Origin: Candidatus Ozemibacter sibiricus
GTDB lineage: Bacteria > Muiribacteriota > Ozemobacteria > Ozemobacterales > Ozemobacteraceae
Assembly (NCBI GenBank): GCA_003327425.1
Contig: QOQW01000037.1
Coordinates: forward strand, 1-33,326
Reading direction: 5' to 3'
Length of the DNA: 33,326 nt
Below, piece by piece: positions 8,987 through 18,900 of this stretch. Under the pieces are notes generated by a model. It was given only the letters and a program-made list of their open reading frames with translations. It had not been told where the DNA came from and made no database searches. The translations under genes were made by a program, and so were the position numbers. The first letter of the stretch is position 1, and each line of letters begins with the position of its first letter.

Positions 8987-9021
8987 TAGAATTCATGGGA
9001 AAATGATGCAGAATTCTGCAT
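8987..9021 (+). promoter_or_regulatory. -10 box and 16-bp palindrome before the hybrid kinase
   Basis: TAGAAT at 8987-8992 is a plausible -10 box without an obvious -35. It is followed at 9006-9021 by ATGCAGAATTCTGCAT, a perfect 16-bp palindrome ending three bases before the start codon. If the -10 is used, the palindrome falls within the first part of the transcript, where a bound regulator or an RNA hairpin would block expression. Confidence 0.5.
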
Positions 9022-9024
9022 TCC

Positions 9025-11778
9025 ATGGCAAAGAACGGCCCGCCCACCCTTCGAAGTCCTGGCCTCCACCTCGTGTTCGAGGCGGTGGGGAATCCCATCT
9101 TCGTGAAGGACCGGAAGCATCGGTGGGTGCTGGTCAATGAGGCGTTCTGTCGGTTCGTCGGCCGACCGCGCGACACCCTGCTCGGCGCCAGCGACTACGA
9201 TTTCTTCCCGAAAGAACAGGCCGATTTCTTCTGGTCCCGAGATGAAAAGGTCTTCGCCTCGCGCGGAACCGATCTCACCGAAGAATCGCTGACGGATGCG
9301 CAGGGCGAGACCCACATCATTCTCACCCGCAAGTCCTTTTTCGAAGATGAGCAGGGGACCGAGTTTCTCGTCGGCATCATCACCGACCTCACCTCCTGGA
9401 AGGAACAGGCTGCCGCCTCACGGCGGGCCAGCGAGGAGCGGTTCCGGGCCATCTTCGACGCAACGTTCCAATTCACCGGGTTGCTCACCCCCGAAGGGAC
9501 GGTGATCGAAGCCAACCGAGCCGCTCTCGATTTCGCCGGCATCACTCTCGAGGAGATCGTCGGGCGTCCCTTCTGGGAAGCCCGGTGGTGGGCGGGCGAC
9601 GAGGCCCGGGTGACCGCGTTGCAAGCCGCCATCGCCCGGGCCGCGCAGGGCGAGTTCGTCCGTTACGAGGTCATCTTGCAGGGAGCCGGAAGCACCACGG
9701 CACTCATCGATTTTTCCCTCAAACCGGTACGGAACGCCCAGGGCGACGTCGTCCTGCTGGTACCCGAAGGACGGGATATCTCGGCACCTCGGCAGGCCGA
9801 GGAAATGCTGCGTGAGACCCAGAACAACCTGGCGGCATTCCTCGAACAGGCCCAGGGCTTCTTCGTCTATCGGGTCCTGCCCCAGCCCGACAACCCGTTT
9901 TTCGGCAAAATCGCGTTCGTCAGTCCCTCCATCACCGAGGTCGCCGGCATCGAAGATCCCTATGACTTCGCCAACTGGTTCAAGAACCTCCATCCCGAAG
10001 ATCGGCCGCGGGTCGAAGCCGCCAACCGGCATACCGCGGCCACCGGAGAACCCTTCAACCAGGTGTTTCGGCTGTTCCATGCCAGACGCCAGGAATGGGT
10101 CTGGCTGCGGGCGATCTGCCATGTCGTCCGGGATGACAGCGGGCGGCTGGTGGATGCCCACGGCCTGTGCATCGACATCACCGAAACCAAGCGGGCCGAA
10201 GAGGAGATGGCCCGCCTGGCGCGTGAGAACAAGGCCACGGCCGATCGGATGGCCGCCTTGATCCGCGCCTCCAACACCGGAGCCTGGGAGTATGACCGCA
10301 CCTCGGGGGCGGTGCGGTGCAGCCCCGAGTATTTCTCCATGCTCGGTCGCGAAGAGGAAGGTCAGCAATCGGGCGGGGTGATGTCGATCGATCGGTGCTG
10401 GGTCGCCCTCCTCCATCCGGAAGACCGAGCCGCCGCGATGGCTCGTTTCCGCGCCTACCTCGACAACCCCGAGGGCATGTACGAGCAGGTCTTCCGCATG
10501 GCCCATCGCGATGGCCACTGGGTCTGGATCTGGTCGCGCGGCCAGACCCTGCGCGACACCGATGGCCGCCCCACCCCGATCACGGTGGGCACCCATATCG
10601 ATCTGACCGCGCAGAAAATGTTGGAGGACCGTCTGCGGCACGCCGAGAAGATGGAGGCCATCGGGCAGCTGGCCGGCGGCGTCGCCCACGATTACAACAA
10701 CCATCTGGCCGGCATCCTGGGCAATGCCGAGCTGCTGATGGCCCGCCTGACCGATCCCGCGCTGCGCGGCATGGTCGAGAACATCCGCAAGGCCGCCCTG
10801 CGGTCGGCCGATCTGACCAGGCAGCTGCTGGCCTTCGCCCGCAAGGGCAAATACATGACGGTGCCCATCGACGTGCATGCCCTCATCGACGATGTGGTAG
10901 CGCTGCTCGAACACAGCCTCGACCGTCGCATCACCATCCAGCGTCGCCTGGCCGCCGATCCGCCGCTGACCATGGGCGATCCGGCCCAGTTGCAGAGCGC
11001 CCTGCTCAATCTGGCCGTCAATGCGCGCGACGCCATGCCCCACGGCGGCGATCTGATCTTCGCCACGGCCATCGCCGATCTGCCCGGCCCCGCCCCTGAC
11101 CTGGACGTGGGGCCCGGCCGATTCTTGAAGATCGAGGTGACCGACACCGGCACCGGCATGGATGAAGAAACCAGGAAGCATCTGTTCGAGCCGTTCTTCA
11201 CGACCAAAGAGGCGGGGAAGGGCACCGGCCTCGGCCTGGCCGCCGTCTACGGCACCATTCGCAACCACCGCGGGGCAATCACCGTCGCCACCGCCCTGGG
11301 CCAGGGCACGACCTTCACGATCTTCCTGCCGTTGGCCACGGAAGAGGCCTTCGCCCGGCCGAGCGCTCCATTGCCCAGCACGCGCCCCGGACGCGGCCGC
11401 ATCCTGCTGGTCGAAGACGAAGAAATGGTGCGGGAGACCGCTCTCGCCATGCTGGAATCCCTCGGCTACCAGGTGACGGCCTGCGTGAATGGCCAAGAAG
11501 CCGTCGAGACCTTTCGCGAGCTCTGGCGCCAGATCGATTTGGTGATTCTCGACCTGATCATGCCCCGCATGGCCGGTCGCGAGACCTTCCACGCCATGCG
11601 GACCATCGACCCCGCCGTGCGGGTGCTGGTCGCCTCAGGATTCAGCGACGAGGCCACCGCCCGTCAGATCATCCAGGACGGCGCCCTGGGCTTCCTGCAG
11701 AAACCCTTCCAGTTGAACGAACTGGCCAGCAAGGTGGCTGGCCTCCTGGCGACGAACAAGCTCCAGACCGCTTCCTGA
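9025..11778 (+). CDS. Hybrid sensor histidine kinase with PAS domains and receiver
   Basis: A 917-residue signalling protein. No membrane segment is visible, so it probably acts in the cytoplasm. Four PAS-like regions (about 15-125, 135-260, 275-395 and 405-535; the third and fourth have PAC-type ends such as GLCIDITETKRAEEEM) should sense ligands or redox state. The kinase core follows: the phosphoacceptor His555 in GGVAHDYNNHLAGILGN, the N box Asn666 in AVNARDAMPHGG, G boxes DTGTGM and GKGTGLGLAAVYG. A receiver domain (about 791-908) has Asp843 in ILDLIMPRM and an acidic pocket in LVEDEE. Phosphate would pass from His555 to Asp843, or to an unlinked partner, as no separate regulator gene is adjacent. 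The ATG at 9025 lacks a Shine-Dalgarno sequence and directly follows a 16-bp palindrome. Confidence 0.95.
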   Translation: MAKNGPPTLRSPGLHLVFEAVGNPIFVKDRKHRWVLVNEAFCRFVGRPRDTLLGASDYDFFPKEQADFFWSRDEKVFASRGTDLTEESLTDAQGETHIILTRKSFFEDEQGTEFLVGIITDLTSWKEQAAASRRASEERFRAIFDATFQFTGLLTPEGTVIEANRAALDFAGITLEEIVGRPFWEARWWAGDEARVTALQAAIARAAQGEFVRYEVILQGAGSTTALIDFSLKPVRNAQGDVVLLVPEGRDISAPRQAEEMLRETQNNLAAFLEQAQGFFVYRVLPQPDNPFFGKIAFVSPSITEVAGIEDPYDFANWFKNLHPEDRPRVEAANRHTAATGEPFNQVFRLFHARRQEWVWLRAICHVVRDDSGRLVDAHGLCIDITETKRAEEEMARLARENKATADRMAALIRASNTGAWEYDRTSGAVRCSPEYFSMLGREEEGQQSGGVMSIDRCWVALLHPEDRAAAMARFRAYLDNPEGMYEQVFRMAHRDGHWVWIWSRGQTLRDTDGRPTPITVGTHIDLTAQKMLEDRLRHAEKMEAIGQLAGGVAHDYNNHLAGILGNAELLMARLTDPALRGMVENIRKAALRSADLTRQLLAFARKGKYMTVPIDVHALIDDVVALLEHSLDRRITIQRRLAADPPLTMGDPAQLQSALLNLAVNARDAMPHGGDLIFATAIADLPGPAPDLDVGPGRFLKIEVTDTGTGMDEETRKHLFEPFFTTKEAGKGTGLGLAAVYGTIRNHRGAITVATALGQGTTFTIFLPLATEEAFARPSAPLPSTRPGRGRILLVEDEEMVRETALAMLESLGYQVTACVNGQEAVETFRELWRQIDLVILDLIMPRMAGRETFHAMRTIDPAVRVLVASGFSDEATARQIIQDGALGFLQKPFQLNELASKVAGLLATNKLQTAS

Positions 11779-11999
11779 CTCGCCCGGTTCGTGCCCGCTC
11801 ACCACCGGGTCCACAGCGAATCGTGGGGCACGGGTCGAAGTTCGACCCGAAGCCTGTCCGCTGGCCGGGCTCCACCCTGGCCGGCCGCCATGACGCACAG
11901 GTGACGGCAACTCCAGCGCACCATGCTTCCCATCGGGAGCAGAAGGGCGTGAGAGCGGCGGCGTCTTCGAAGGAAGGCCGCTTCTGAGGCGGGTTTTCC

Positions 12000-12028
12000 T
12001 TGACTTGCCGGCCAGCGCGGCATAGAAT
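12000..12028 (+). promoter_or_regulatory. Sigma-70 promoter of the radical SAM / kinase / aminotransferase operon
   Basis: TTGACT (12000-12005) and TAGAAT (12023-12028) are separated by the optimal 17 bases. A start point near 12035 would leave a leader of about 28 bases before the ATG at 12063, with GGGGA (about 12052-12056) as ribosome binding site. Confidence 0.72.
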
Positions 12029-12062
12029 TTTCCGGTCATCCAGTGCAGGGACGGGGAACCGC

Positions 12063-13385
12063 ATGCGCGTCGCCCTCATCGATCCTTCGTTCATCCATCA
12101 GGGCCGGTTGCTGAAGCTCAAGCGGGTCGGCTATTTCCCTCTGACCATGCCCAGGCTGGCCGCCTGCTTCCCGCCGGAGACGCAACTGACCCTTATCTAT
12201 GAGAAATGCCAGGAGGTCGATGTCGACGTCCCTTACGATCTGGTCCTGTTCACGACGATGGGTCCGAACCTGGTGCGGGCCGAAGAGCTGGCGGCTCGCT
12301 TCCGACAACGCGGGATCCCCACCGTCGTCGGAGGATACAGCGTCCCGCCGTTCCTCGAACGATGCCAGGCCCATTTCGATGCGGTGGTGGTCGGGGACGG
12401 CGAAGCGATCATTCCGCGCCTGCTGAGCGATCTGGCGGCGGGTCGGCGACAGCGGGTCTATACCGACCTCGCCCCCTCGCTGGAGCGCCTGCCCCCGCCC
12501 CGGTTCGATCTGGTGCCTGCCGGCGTGATGGGCGATGTGGCGCCGGTCGAAGCCTCGCGCGGCTGCCCCAACGCCTGCACGTTCTGCGCGGTGACCGCTC
12601 TCTACGGCGCGCGGGCCCGCCGGGTGCCGGTCGCCGACGTCCTGCGCGACGCCCGGCAGGCCCGCCGCGAGCTGGGCCGCCGGCTGATCTACTTCACCGA
12701 TCCCAATTTCGCCGCCGACATGGCGCACGCCAAGGAGATCCTGCGCGGGCTCATCGCCGCCGACCTCGGCCTGGGGTGGCTGGCCAGCGTCGATCTGCGG
12801 GCCCTGGCCGACGAGGAGTTCCTGCGGCTGGCCAGGGCCTCGGGATGCTTCACCCTCCAGGTCGGCCTCGAGACCTTGGAACACCAGAACCTGCACGCGG
12901 TGAACAAGAGCTTCGCGGCCCGCCTCGACCAGACGGCGGCCGTGCGGCGGGCGCGGGCGCACGGCATCCCGGTGGTGGCCTTGATGATGCTGGGGTTCGA
13001 CGCCGACACTCCGGCGACCTTTCGCCAGGTGCAGTCCTTCCTCGAGCGGGAAAAGATCCCGCTGGCCGTGCTGCACCCTGTCGTGCCCATCCCCGGCACG
13101 CCGCTGCACGCCCGGCTGGCGGCGGAAGGCCGCCTGCTGCCCATCGATCCGGCGGATGCCGACGGGCTGCACCTGCATTTCCGACCGCGCCATTTCACCC
13201 CCGAGCGCTTCTTCGACGCCTACTGGCGGCTGAACCGCCGGCTGCTCAGCGGCCGCTCGATCGCCCGACGGTTCCTGCACGCTGGTTGGCTGCGCAACCC
13301 CCTGGCCTACCTGATTCTGCTGGTGACCAGCTTCCTGGCCCGGTCGGTGGTCGACCGCCGGCTGCCCATGGGCATGTACGAATGA
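12063..13385 (+). CDS. B12-binding-type radical SAM enzyme
   Basis: A 440-residue member of the radical SAM superfamily, in the subgroup with an N-terminal cobalamin-binding-like Rossmann domain (about 1-140: the start MRVALIDPSF, a VVGGYSVPPF strand-turn and a VVVGDGEA segment are typical). The iron-sulfur motif CxxxCxxC is Cys168, Cys172 and Cys175 in RGCPNACTFC. The radical SAM barrel spans about 155-360 and includes the GLET segment (FTLQVGLETLEHQN). The tail (about 370-440) ends in a hydrophobic stretch, LAYLILLVTSFLA, suggesting membrane association and thus a lipid-like substrate. Members of this group methylate or rearrange unreactive carbons. It is the first gene of the operon; its TGA overlaps the next ATG (ATGA at 13382-13385). 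The substrate is unknown. Confidence 0.9.
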   Translation: MRVALIDPSFIHQGRLLKLKRVGYFPLTMPRLAACFPPETQLTLIYEKCQEVDVDVPYDLVLFTTMGPNLVRAEELAARFRQRGIPTVVGGYSVPPFLERCQAHFDAVVVGDGEAIIPRLLSDLAAGRRQRVYTDLAPSLERLPPPRFDLVPAGVMGDVAPVEASRGCPNACTFCAVTALYGARARRVPVADVLRDARQARRELGRRLIYFTDPNFAADMAHAKEILRGLIAADLGLGWLASVDLRALADEEFLRLARASGCFTLQVGLETLEHQNLHAVNKSFAARLDQTAAVRRARAHGIPVVALMMLGFDADTPATFRQVQSFLEREKIPLAVLHPVVPIPGTPLHARLAAEGRLLPIDPADADGLHLHFRPRHFTPERFFDAYWRLNRRLLSGRSIARRFLHAGWLRNPLAYLILLVTSFLARSVVDRRLPMGMYE

Positions 13386-15931
13386 TCGATCCGCGCACGA
13401 AGCCCTCGCCCGTCATCGCCGACCTGTCGGCGGTGGGGGGGAAGGCCGCCCACCTGCTGGCGCTGCGCGACCTGGGAGCGCCCGTCCCGCCCTTCCTGGT
13501 CTGGCCGGTGGCCCAGTGGCGGAATTTCGTGGCTCATGCCATGGCCCGCCGCGAAGTCCCCTCCCCCACCCTGCCGGGAGACCTCGACGACGCCTCCGCC
13601 GAAGCGCGGCGCCAGGCCCTGCTGACCGTCCCCTTCCCCCCGGAGCTGCAGGCCGACCTGCAACGGGTCTGGGCGCATTTCGGTGGCCGCCCGCTCTGCG
13701 TGCGCTCCTCGGGTACGTTCGAGGATCTGGCCGACCTGTCGTTCGCCGGCCTGTACGACAGCGTCCTCGACGTGCGCACCGCGGCCGATCTGGAGCGCGC
13801 CGTGCGCACCTGCTGGGCGTCGGTCTACGGGCCGCGGGTGCGCCAGTACTGCCGCCATCATGGTCTGCCGCTGGCCAAGGCCGGTCTGGCCATCATCTTC
13901 CAGGAGTTCGTGGCCGGCCAGCAGGCCGGGGTGGCCTTCACCGTCAACCCCGTCACCGGCCGTCAGAACCACCTGCTGCTCGAATACTGCGAAGGCACCG
14001 GCGACAAGCTGGTGAGCGGCCAGGTGACTCCGCACAAAGCCGTCTGGGACCATAAAGCCGGGCGCTTGCTCGAAGGCCGCCTGCCGCCGGGTTTCCCCGC
14101 CTCCGCGCTGGCCCTGTTCCGGCGCATCCATCGCGAATTCGGGCAGCCCCAGGACATCGAATGGGTGCTGGCCGGAGGCCAGGTGTGGGTGGTTCAGACC
14201 CGCCCCATCACGCGGATCACGGTCGAGCCTTCGTTCGGTTGCTGGACGACGGCCGACTTCCGCGACGGCGGCGTCTCGAGCAGCGTGGTGACGCCGATGA
14301 TGTGGTCGCTCTACCGTTACATCTGGCAATTCTCCATGCCTCGCTACTTCGAGATCATCAAGATCCTCGAGCCTGAGCGCAAGACCGGGGTCAGTTGGGG
14401 GGAATGCCTGTTCGGCCGCCCGTATTGGAACCTCGGCGAGGTCGTGCGGCCCTTATTGAAGATCCCGGGCTTCGACGAGGGCAACTTCTTCTCCGATCTG
14501 GGCATCCAGACCGTTCCCGACTATCGGTTCCGGCGGGTGCCCACGACCCTGGCCAATGTCATCGGCATCGTGCCGACGGTGCTGGCCCTCGAACGCTACT
14601 ACGCCTACCGTATCCGGAAGAATCGCGAGTTCCGCCAGGCGTTTCCCGAGCTGATCAGACCCTTCGCCAAGACCGCGCTCTCTACGCTGTCGACGCCGGA
14701 GCTGGCCCGGCGATTCCGGCACTTGATCACGCACGTCTATTTCAAGACCGAATCGGCCTACTTCTTCACCATCTACAACACGAGCAACGCCAAACTCGAT
14801 TTCAAGATCTGGCTCGACACGCTCAACGGGCGCGGCAACGATATCTCGTACATCAAGCTGATCTCGGGTCTGCTGCGGATGAAACATCTGGCCCCCATGA
14901 AAGCGCTAGCCGACCTGGCTCGGCGCCTCCGTCGCGAACCGGAGCTGGCCGAGCTGGTGCTCCGCACGCCGGCGGGCGAGATCGACCGGGCCCTGGCCGG
15001 CCATCCACGGGGCGACTGGCTCGCGGCCGAAATGCGTTCGTTCCTCGCCCGCTACGGCTATCACAGCCCACGCGAACTCGATATCTCCTGCCCACGCTGG
15101 GAGGAAGACCCCCAGCCGGTCTGGCGGCTCCTCAAGACCTACCTGCGCGAGGGCGACCCGGCAGAGAGCGCCGTGGCCCACGAAAAACGCCAGCATGCGC
15201 TGTACCGCGCCGAGGTCGATCGGGCGCGGAGCTGCTACGAGACCTCGTGGCATCGGTGGCTTCCCTTCGAACGGTGGTTCTTCTTCCGGACCCTCCTGCG
15301 CACCCGCAAATACTGTTGGTGGCGCGAAGAGATGCGCGACTACTCGTCGCGGGTCTACGCGTTGATCCGCCGCTATCTGGTCGAAGCGGAGCGTCGACTG
15401 GGCCTCGAGCCGGGAGCCATCTGGTGGCTGACCTGGGAAGAGGTACTCGGCGGCCTGGAGGGGACCCTGTCGGCCGACGAACTGGCCAGGCGGCTGGCGG
15501 CCGCCATCGAAGAGGCCGAGATGTACCGCCTGTTCGCCAACCCTGACGAGCTGGGCACCGGCTTTTTGAGCCCCGCCGAGAAGAAGACTCCCGGTCGGGT
15601 CGGCACGCGCTGGCAAGGGCTGGGCTGCTCGCCCGGCGTGATCGAGGGGTCGGTGCGGGTGCTGCGTTCGATCGAGGAAGTCGACACCCTGCAACGCGGC
15701 GAGATCCTGGTCACGCCCTTCACCGACCCCGGCTGGACGCCCGCCTTCCACCTGCTGGGCGGCGTGGTCACCGAGACCGGCGGCATCTTGTCGCACGCTG
15801 CCGTCATCTCGCGAGAATACGGGATTCCCGCCGTGCTGAACCTGCCCGGCGCTTCTGGGCGCTTGCGCACCGGACAGCGCGTCCGGCTCGACGGATCGGC
15901 CGGAACGGTCGAGCTGCTAGGTGAAGGCTGA
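13382..15931 (+). CDS. Rifampin-phosphotransferase-like ATP-grasp / phosphohistidine-swivel enzyme
   Basis: An 849-residue dikinase-type protein. The N-terminal part (about 1-277) is a PEP-synthase-like ATP-grasp domain: VGGKAAHLLALRDLG, the VRSSGTFEDL loop and the ending WVVQTRPITRI. The C-terminal part (about 740-849) is the mobile His domain with His805 in TGGILSHAAVISREYGIPAV. The PEP/pyruvate barrel found in PEP synthase and PPDK is absent; instead a ~460-residue middle region (about 280-735) has the R/W-rich helical look of rifampin phosphotransferase (RTRKYCWWREEMRDYS). In that family ATP phosphorylates the His, which then passes phosphate to a small molecule. Total size matches rifampin phosphotransferase. 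It is coupled to both neighbours (ATGA upstream, TGATG downstream), which argues for a biosynthetic phosphotransfer step rather than antibiotic resistance. The acceptor is unknown. Confidence 0.9.
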   Translation: MIDPRTKPSPVIADLSAVGGKAAHLLALRDLGAPVPPFLVWPVAQWRNFVAHAMARREVPSPTLPGDLDDASAEARRQALLTVPFPPELQADLQRVWAHFGGRPLCVRSSGTFEDLADLSFAGLYDSVLDVRTAADLERAVRTCWASVYGPRVRQYCRHHGLPLAKAGLAIIFQEFVAGQQAGVAFTVNPVTGRQNHLLLEYCEGTGDKLVSGQVTPHKAVWDHKAGRLLEGRLPPGFPASALALFRRIHREFGQPQDIEWVLAGGQVWVVQTRPITRITVEPSFGCWTTADFRDGGVSSSVVTPMMWSLYRYIWQFSMPRYFEIIKILEPERKTGVSWGECLFGRPYWNLGEVVRPLLKIPGFDEGNFFSDLGIQTVPDYRFRRVPTTLANVIGIVPTVLALERYYAYRIRKNREFRQAFPELIRPFAKTALSTLSTPELARRFRHLITHVYFKTESAYFFTIYNTSNAKLDFKIWLDTLNGRGNDISYIKLISGLLRMKHLAPMKALADLARRLRREPELAELVLRTPAGEIDRALAGHPRGDWLAAEMRSFLARYGYHSPRELDISCPRWEEDPQPVWRLLKTYLREGDPAESAVAHEKRQHALYRAEVDRARSCYETSWHRWLPFERWFFFRTLLRTRKYCWWREEMRDYSSRVYALIRRYLVEAERRLGLEPGAIWWLTWEEVLGGLEGTLSADELARRLAAAIEEAEMYRLFANPDELGTGFLSPAEKKTPGRVGTRWQGLGCSPGVIEGSVRVLRSIEEVDTLQRGEILVTPFTDPGWTPAFHLLGGVVTETGGILSHAAVISREYGIPAVLNLPGASGRLRTGQRVRLDGSAGTVELLGEG

Positions 15932-18900
15932 TGCCGCCACGCCCCAAGCCCGCCAAAACGATTCGTCAGAGCGCTAGCCCCGACGGCCAGACGACCCGCC
16001 AGCCGACCGCGCCCCGTTCCGCCGGCGCTCCATCGCCGGGAAAAACGTCTGCAGGCGCGAAGAGAAAGATTGCCCCCGACGCCCCGCCTGCATCTTCGGC
16101 GGCTTCCGATCCAGCAGCGACGGCGACCCCGGCGGCGACCCGGGCGGCGACCCCGGCGCCGGCACCGGCCTCGCCCCCCGCCGCCGCGAATCCACCAGAC
16201 CCCTCCCCTCCCCTGCCCGCCACGCCCACGGTTCGACGATCTCCTCAGGCTGCTCCGGCCCGCCCGGCGTCCCAACCTCGAAGGCGATCGACGTCGTCGG
16301 GCCCGCGCGATACGACAGCCAGGCCACTCACCGGCCCGGACCGCACCGACGCAGGGGCCGGACCACCGCTCAGCGCTGGCTCTGCTGCCGCCCCCCCGCC
16401 TCCGCAGGCCCCACCGGGCCGCCCCCCAGACGGCCTGGCGGCTGGCGCCTCCATGGCCGACGAGCAAGAAGAGGCCAGGCGCCGCCACCCGCCCCGCCCG
16501 AAGGCTGGCGCTGAGCCTTCCCACCCCTCCTCGATGGCCAGCGCTTCTTCTCGATCCACCACCTCAGAAACCCCAGCCGAGGGCGACAGCGCTCCCCTGG
16601 CCGATCTCTACCAGCGGTTCTGCAAACCCGGCCTGGGCGCGATGCTGAAGGCCTTCGGGCTCGACATCGCCTACGAAAAGGCCCAGGGCGATCGGTTGAT
16701 CTGGCGCGACGCCGCCGGACGCCGCCGCACCGCCATCGACCTGGTCGGCTCCTACGGCGCCACACTGCTCGGTCACAATCACCCTCGCCTGCGACGCGTG
16801 CTGGCCAAGGCCCTGCAAGACTGCCCGCCCGTGCTGGTGCAGGCCAGCGTGCGCGGCGAAACGGCCCGTCTGGCCGAACGGCTGAACGACATCGCCCGGG
16901 CCCGCCTGGGAGCCGATTACGTGGTCCACCTGTGCAACAGCGGCGCCGAAGCGGTGGAAGCGGCGATCAAGCATCTGATCCTGATTCAGCGCGGCCGCTG
17001 GCAGGCTCGTTGCGAAGAGATCCTCACGGCGGCCGCCCACCTGCTGCGGCAGCAGGCGGCAGCGCCCGGCTCCTCGACGTTTCGCCACCTTTCCGAGTTC
17101 CTGGGAGAGAAAGTGCGTGATGCCGCCGAGGTGCTGGCGGCCCTCGACCGGTACAATTCGCGCGTGCTTGATACACCGCTGCCTTTGCTGGCCCTCGAAG
17201 GCGCCTACCACGGCAAGACCCTCGGCGCCCTCAGCCTGACCCACAACCCTCGCTATCGGTCTCCCTTCGCGCGGGAACTGCTGCCCACGCGGTTCCTGCC
17301 CCCCACGGCCGACGCGCTGCGCGAGGTCTTGACGCGATCGCGTCTCGAGCTGCTGCGGCTGACGCGCCGCCCGCGCGGCGGCCTGACCTTCGAGCCGGTC
17401 CCCATCACCGGCGCCTTGGGTCTGTTCGTCGAGCCGATGCTGGGCGAAGGCGGGGCCCGCCCCCTGCCCGGTTCTTTCTTGAAGGAAGCCGCCGAGATCG
17501 CCCGCACCGCCGAACTGCCAGTGGTGGCGGACGAGATCCAGACCGGGCTGGGACGAACCGGCACCTTCTTCGCCTGGGAACAGGCCGGGGCGCCCGCCCC
17601 CGATCTGCTGCTCCTGTCGAAGTTCCTGGGGGGCGGTCTGCTGAAGGTCTCGGCGATGCTGACCCGTCGAGAGATCGCCGACGACGAGTTCGGGGTGGTG
17701 CACACGTCGACCTACGCCGAGGACGGCCTGTCGAGTCGGCTGGCGCTCGCCGTCATCGACGCGCTCGAAGAGAAGGACGGCGCCCTGCTGGACGCGGTGC
17801 GCCAGGCGGGCGCCGCCTGGCGGGAACGTCTGCACGCCCTGCAGGCGCGGTTCCCCGATGTCATCCGCGAGGTGCGTGGTCGGGGGCTGCTGCTGGGCAT
17901 CGAGTTCGCCGACCTGCGCGACAGCGGCAGCCACCTGCTGCGCTTCCTGACCGAACAGGGCGACCTCGGCTACCTGTTCGCCGCGTATCTGCTGCACGCC
18001 CACGGCATCCGGGTGGCTCCCACCCTGAACGCCACCCGGACCATCCGCATCGAGCCCTCGGTGCTGCTTCCGCCCGCCGCCATGGCCCGGACGATCCGCG
18101 CCCTCGCCGCCCTCTGCCGCATCCTGCGCCGGCGCGATACCTTCCACCTGGTCAAATACATCCTTCCCGAATTTCGCACGCGGGCCACCCGCGGGCCAAC
18201 GGTCGCCGTGGAGGATTTCCGCGCCAACCCCGAGGCGGTCATGCAGCGACCGCCGCTCGCCCCCGAGAAGGTGGCCTTCCTGGGCCATTTCATCGATCCG
18301 ACCTATCTGGCGCGACACGAGCCGGCCTTGGGACGGTTCACGCCCGATCAGCTGGAAAGCCTGATCGAGCGCACCTGGAAGTATATCGATCCGTGCCTGT
18401 TCGCCTCGCGCGATATCGCCTCCCCGCTGGGCCCGGTGGTCAATTTCAATTTCGTGGGGTTGTCGGTGACCTCGGCCGTGCTGCTGCGCCACCTGCGCAC
18501 TCGCGATCTGGCCACCATCCGTCGGCAGATCCGGCTGGCTGTCGAAACGGCGCGCCGCGCGGGCGCGAAGCTGGTCGGCTTCGGGCAGTTCACCTCGATC
18601 CTGACCCGCAACTGCCAGGAACTGTGCGTGCCCGGGGTCGGCTTCACCTCGGGCAATACGCTCACGGCCGGCATGGCCGTGCGCGCCCTCGAGCAGGAGG
18701 TCGGGCGGCGTGGCTGGTCGTGGAACGATTTGCGAGTGGCCGTGGTCGGCGCCGGGGGCAACATCGGCTCGACCTTCGCCCGGCTGCTGGCCGACAAAGC
18801 CGGCCGCCTGCTCCTCATCGGAGGAACCGCCGCCGATTCGCGGCGACGGCTGGAAGAGACACGAGCCATGATCCTGGCGGACCAGGCCGCCCGCGTGCTG

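Noticed and set aside
9418-11592. Long minus-strand open frame opposite the hybrid kinase.
   Set aside because: The plus-strand frame carries complete kinase and receiver motifs; the antisense translation is low-complexity and has no recognisable domain.
12206-13381. In-frame upstream extension of the phosphohistidine-swivel gene through the radical SAM gene.
   Set aside because: The extension is Arg/Pro/Gly-rich out-of-frame reading of a well-supported gene; the ATG at 13382 with ATGA overlap and the family start are convincing.
12063-13385. Radical SAM gene considered as part of a RiPP (peptide-modifying) system.
   Set aside because: No small precursor-peptide gene or SPASM-type extra Cys cluster is seen nearby, and the N-terminal domain is of the B12-binding type.
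13382-15931. Calling this gene a rifampicin-resistance determinant.
   Set aside because: Only the domain layout matches; drug-contact residues cannot be verified here and the operon context is biosynthetic.
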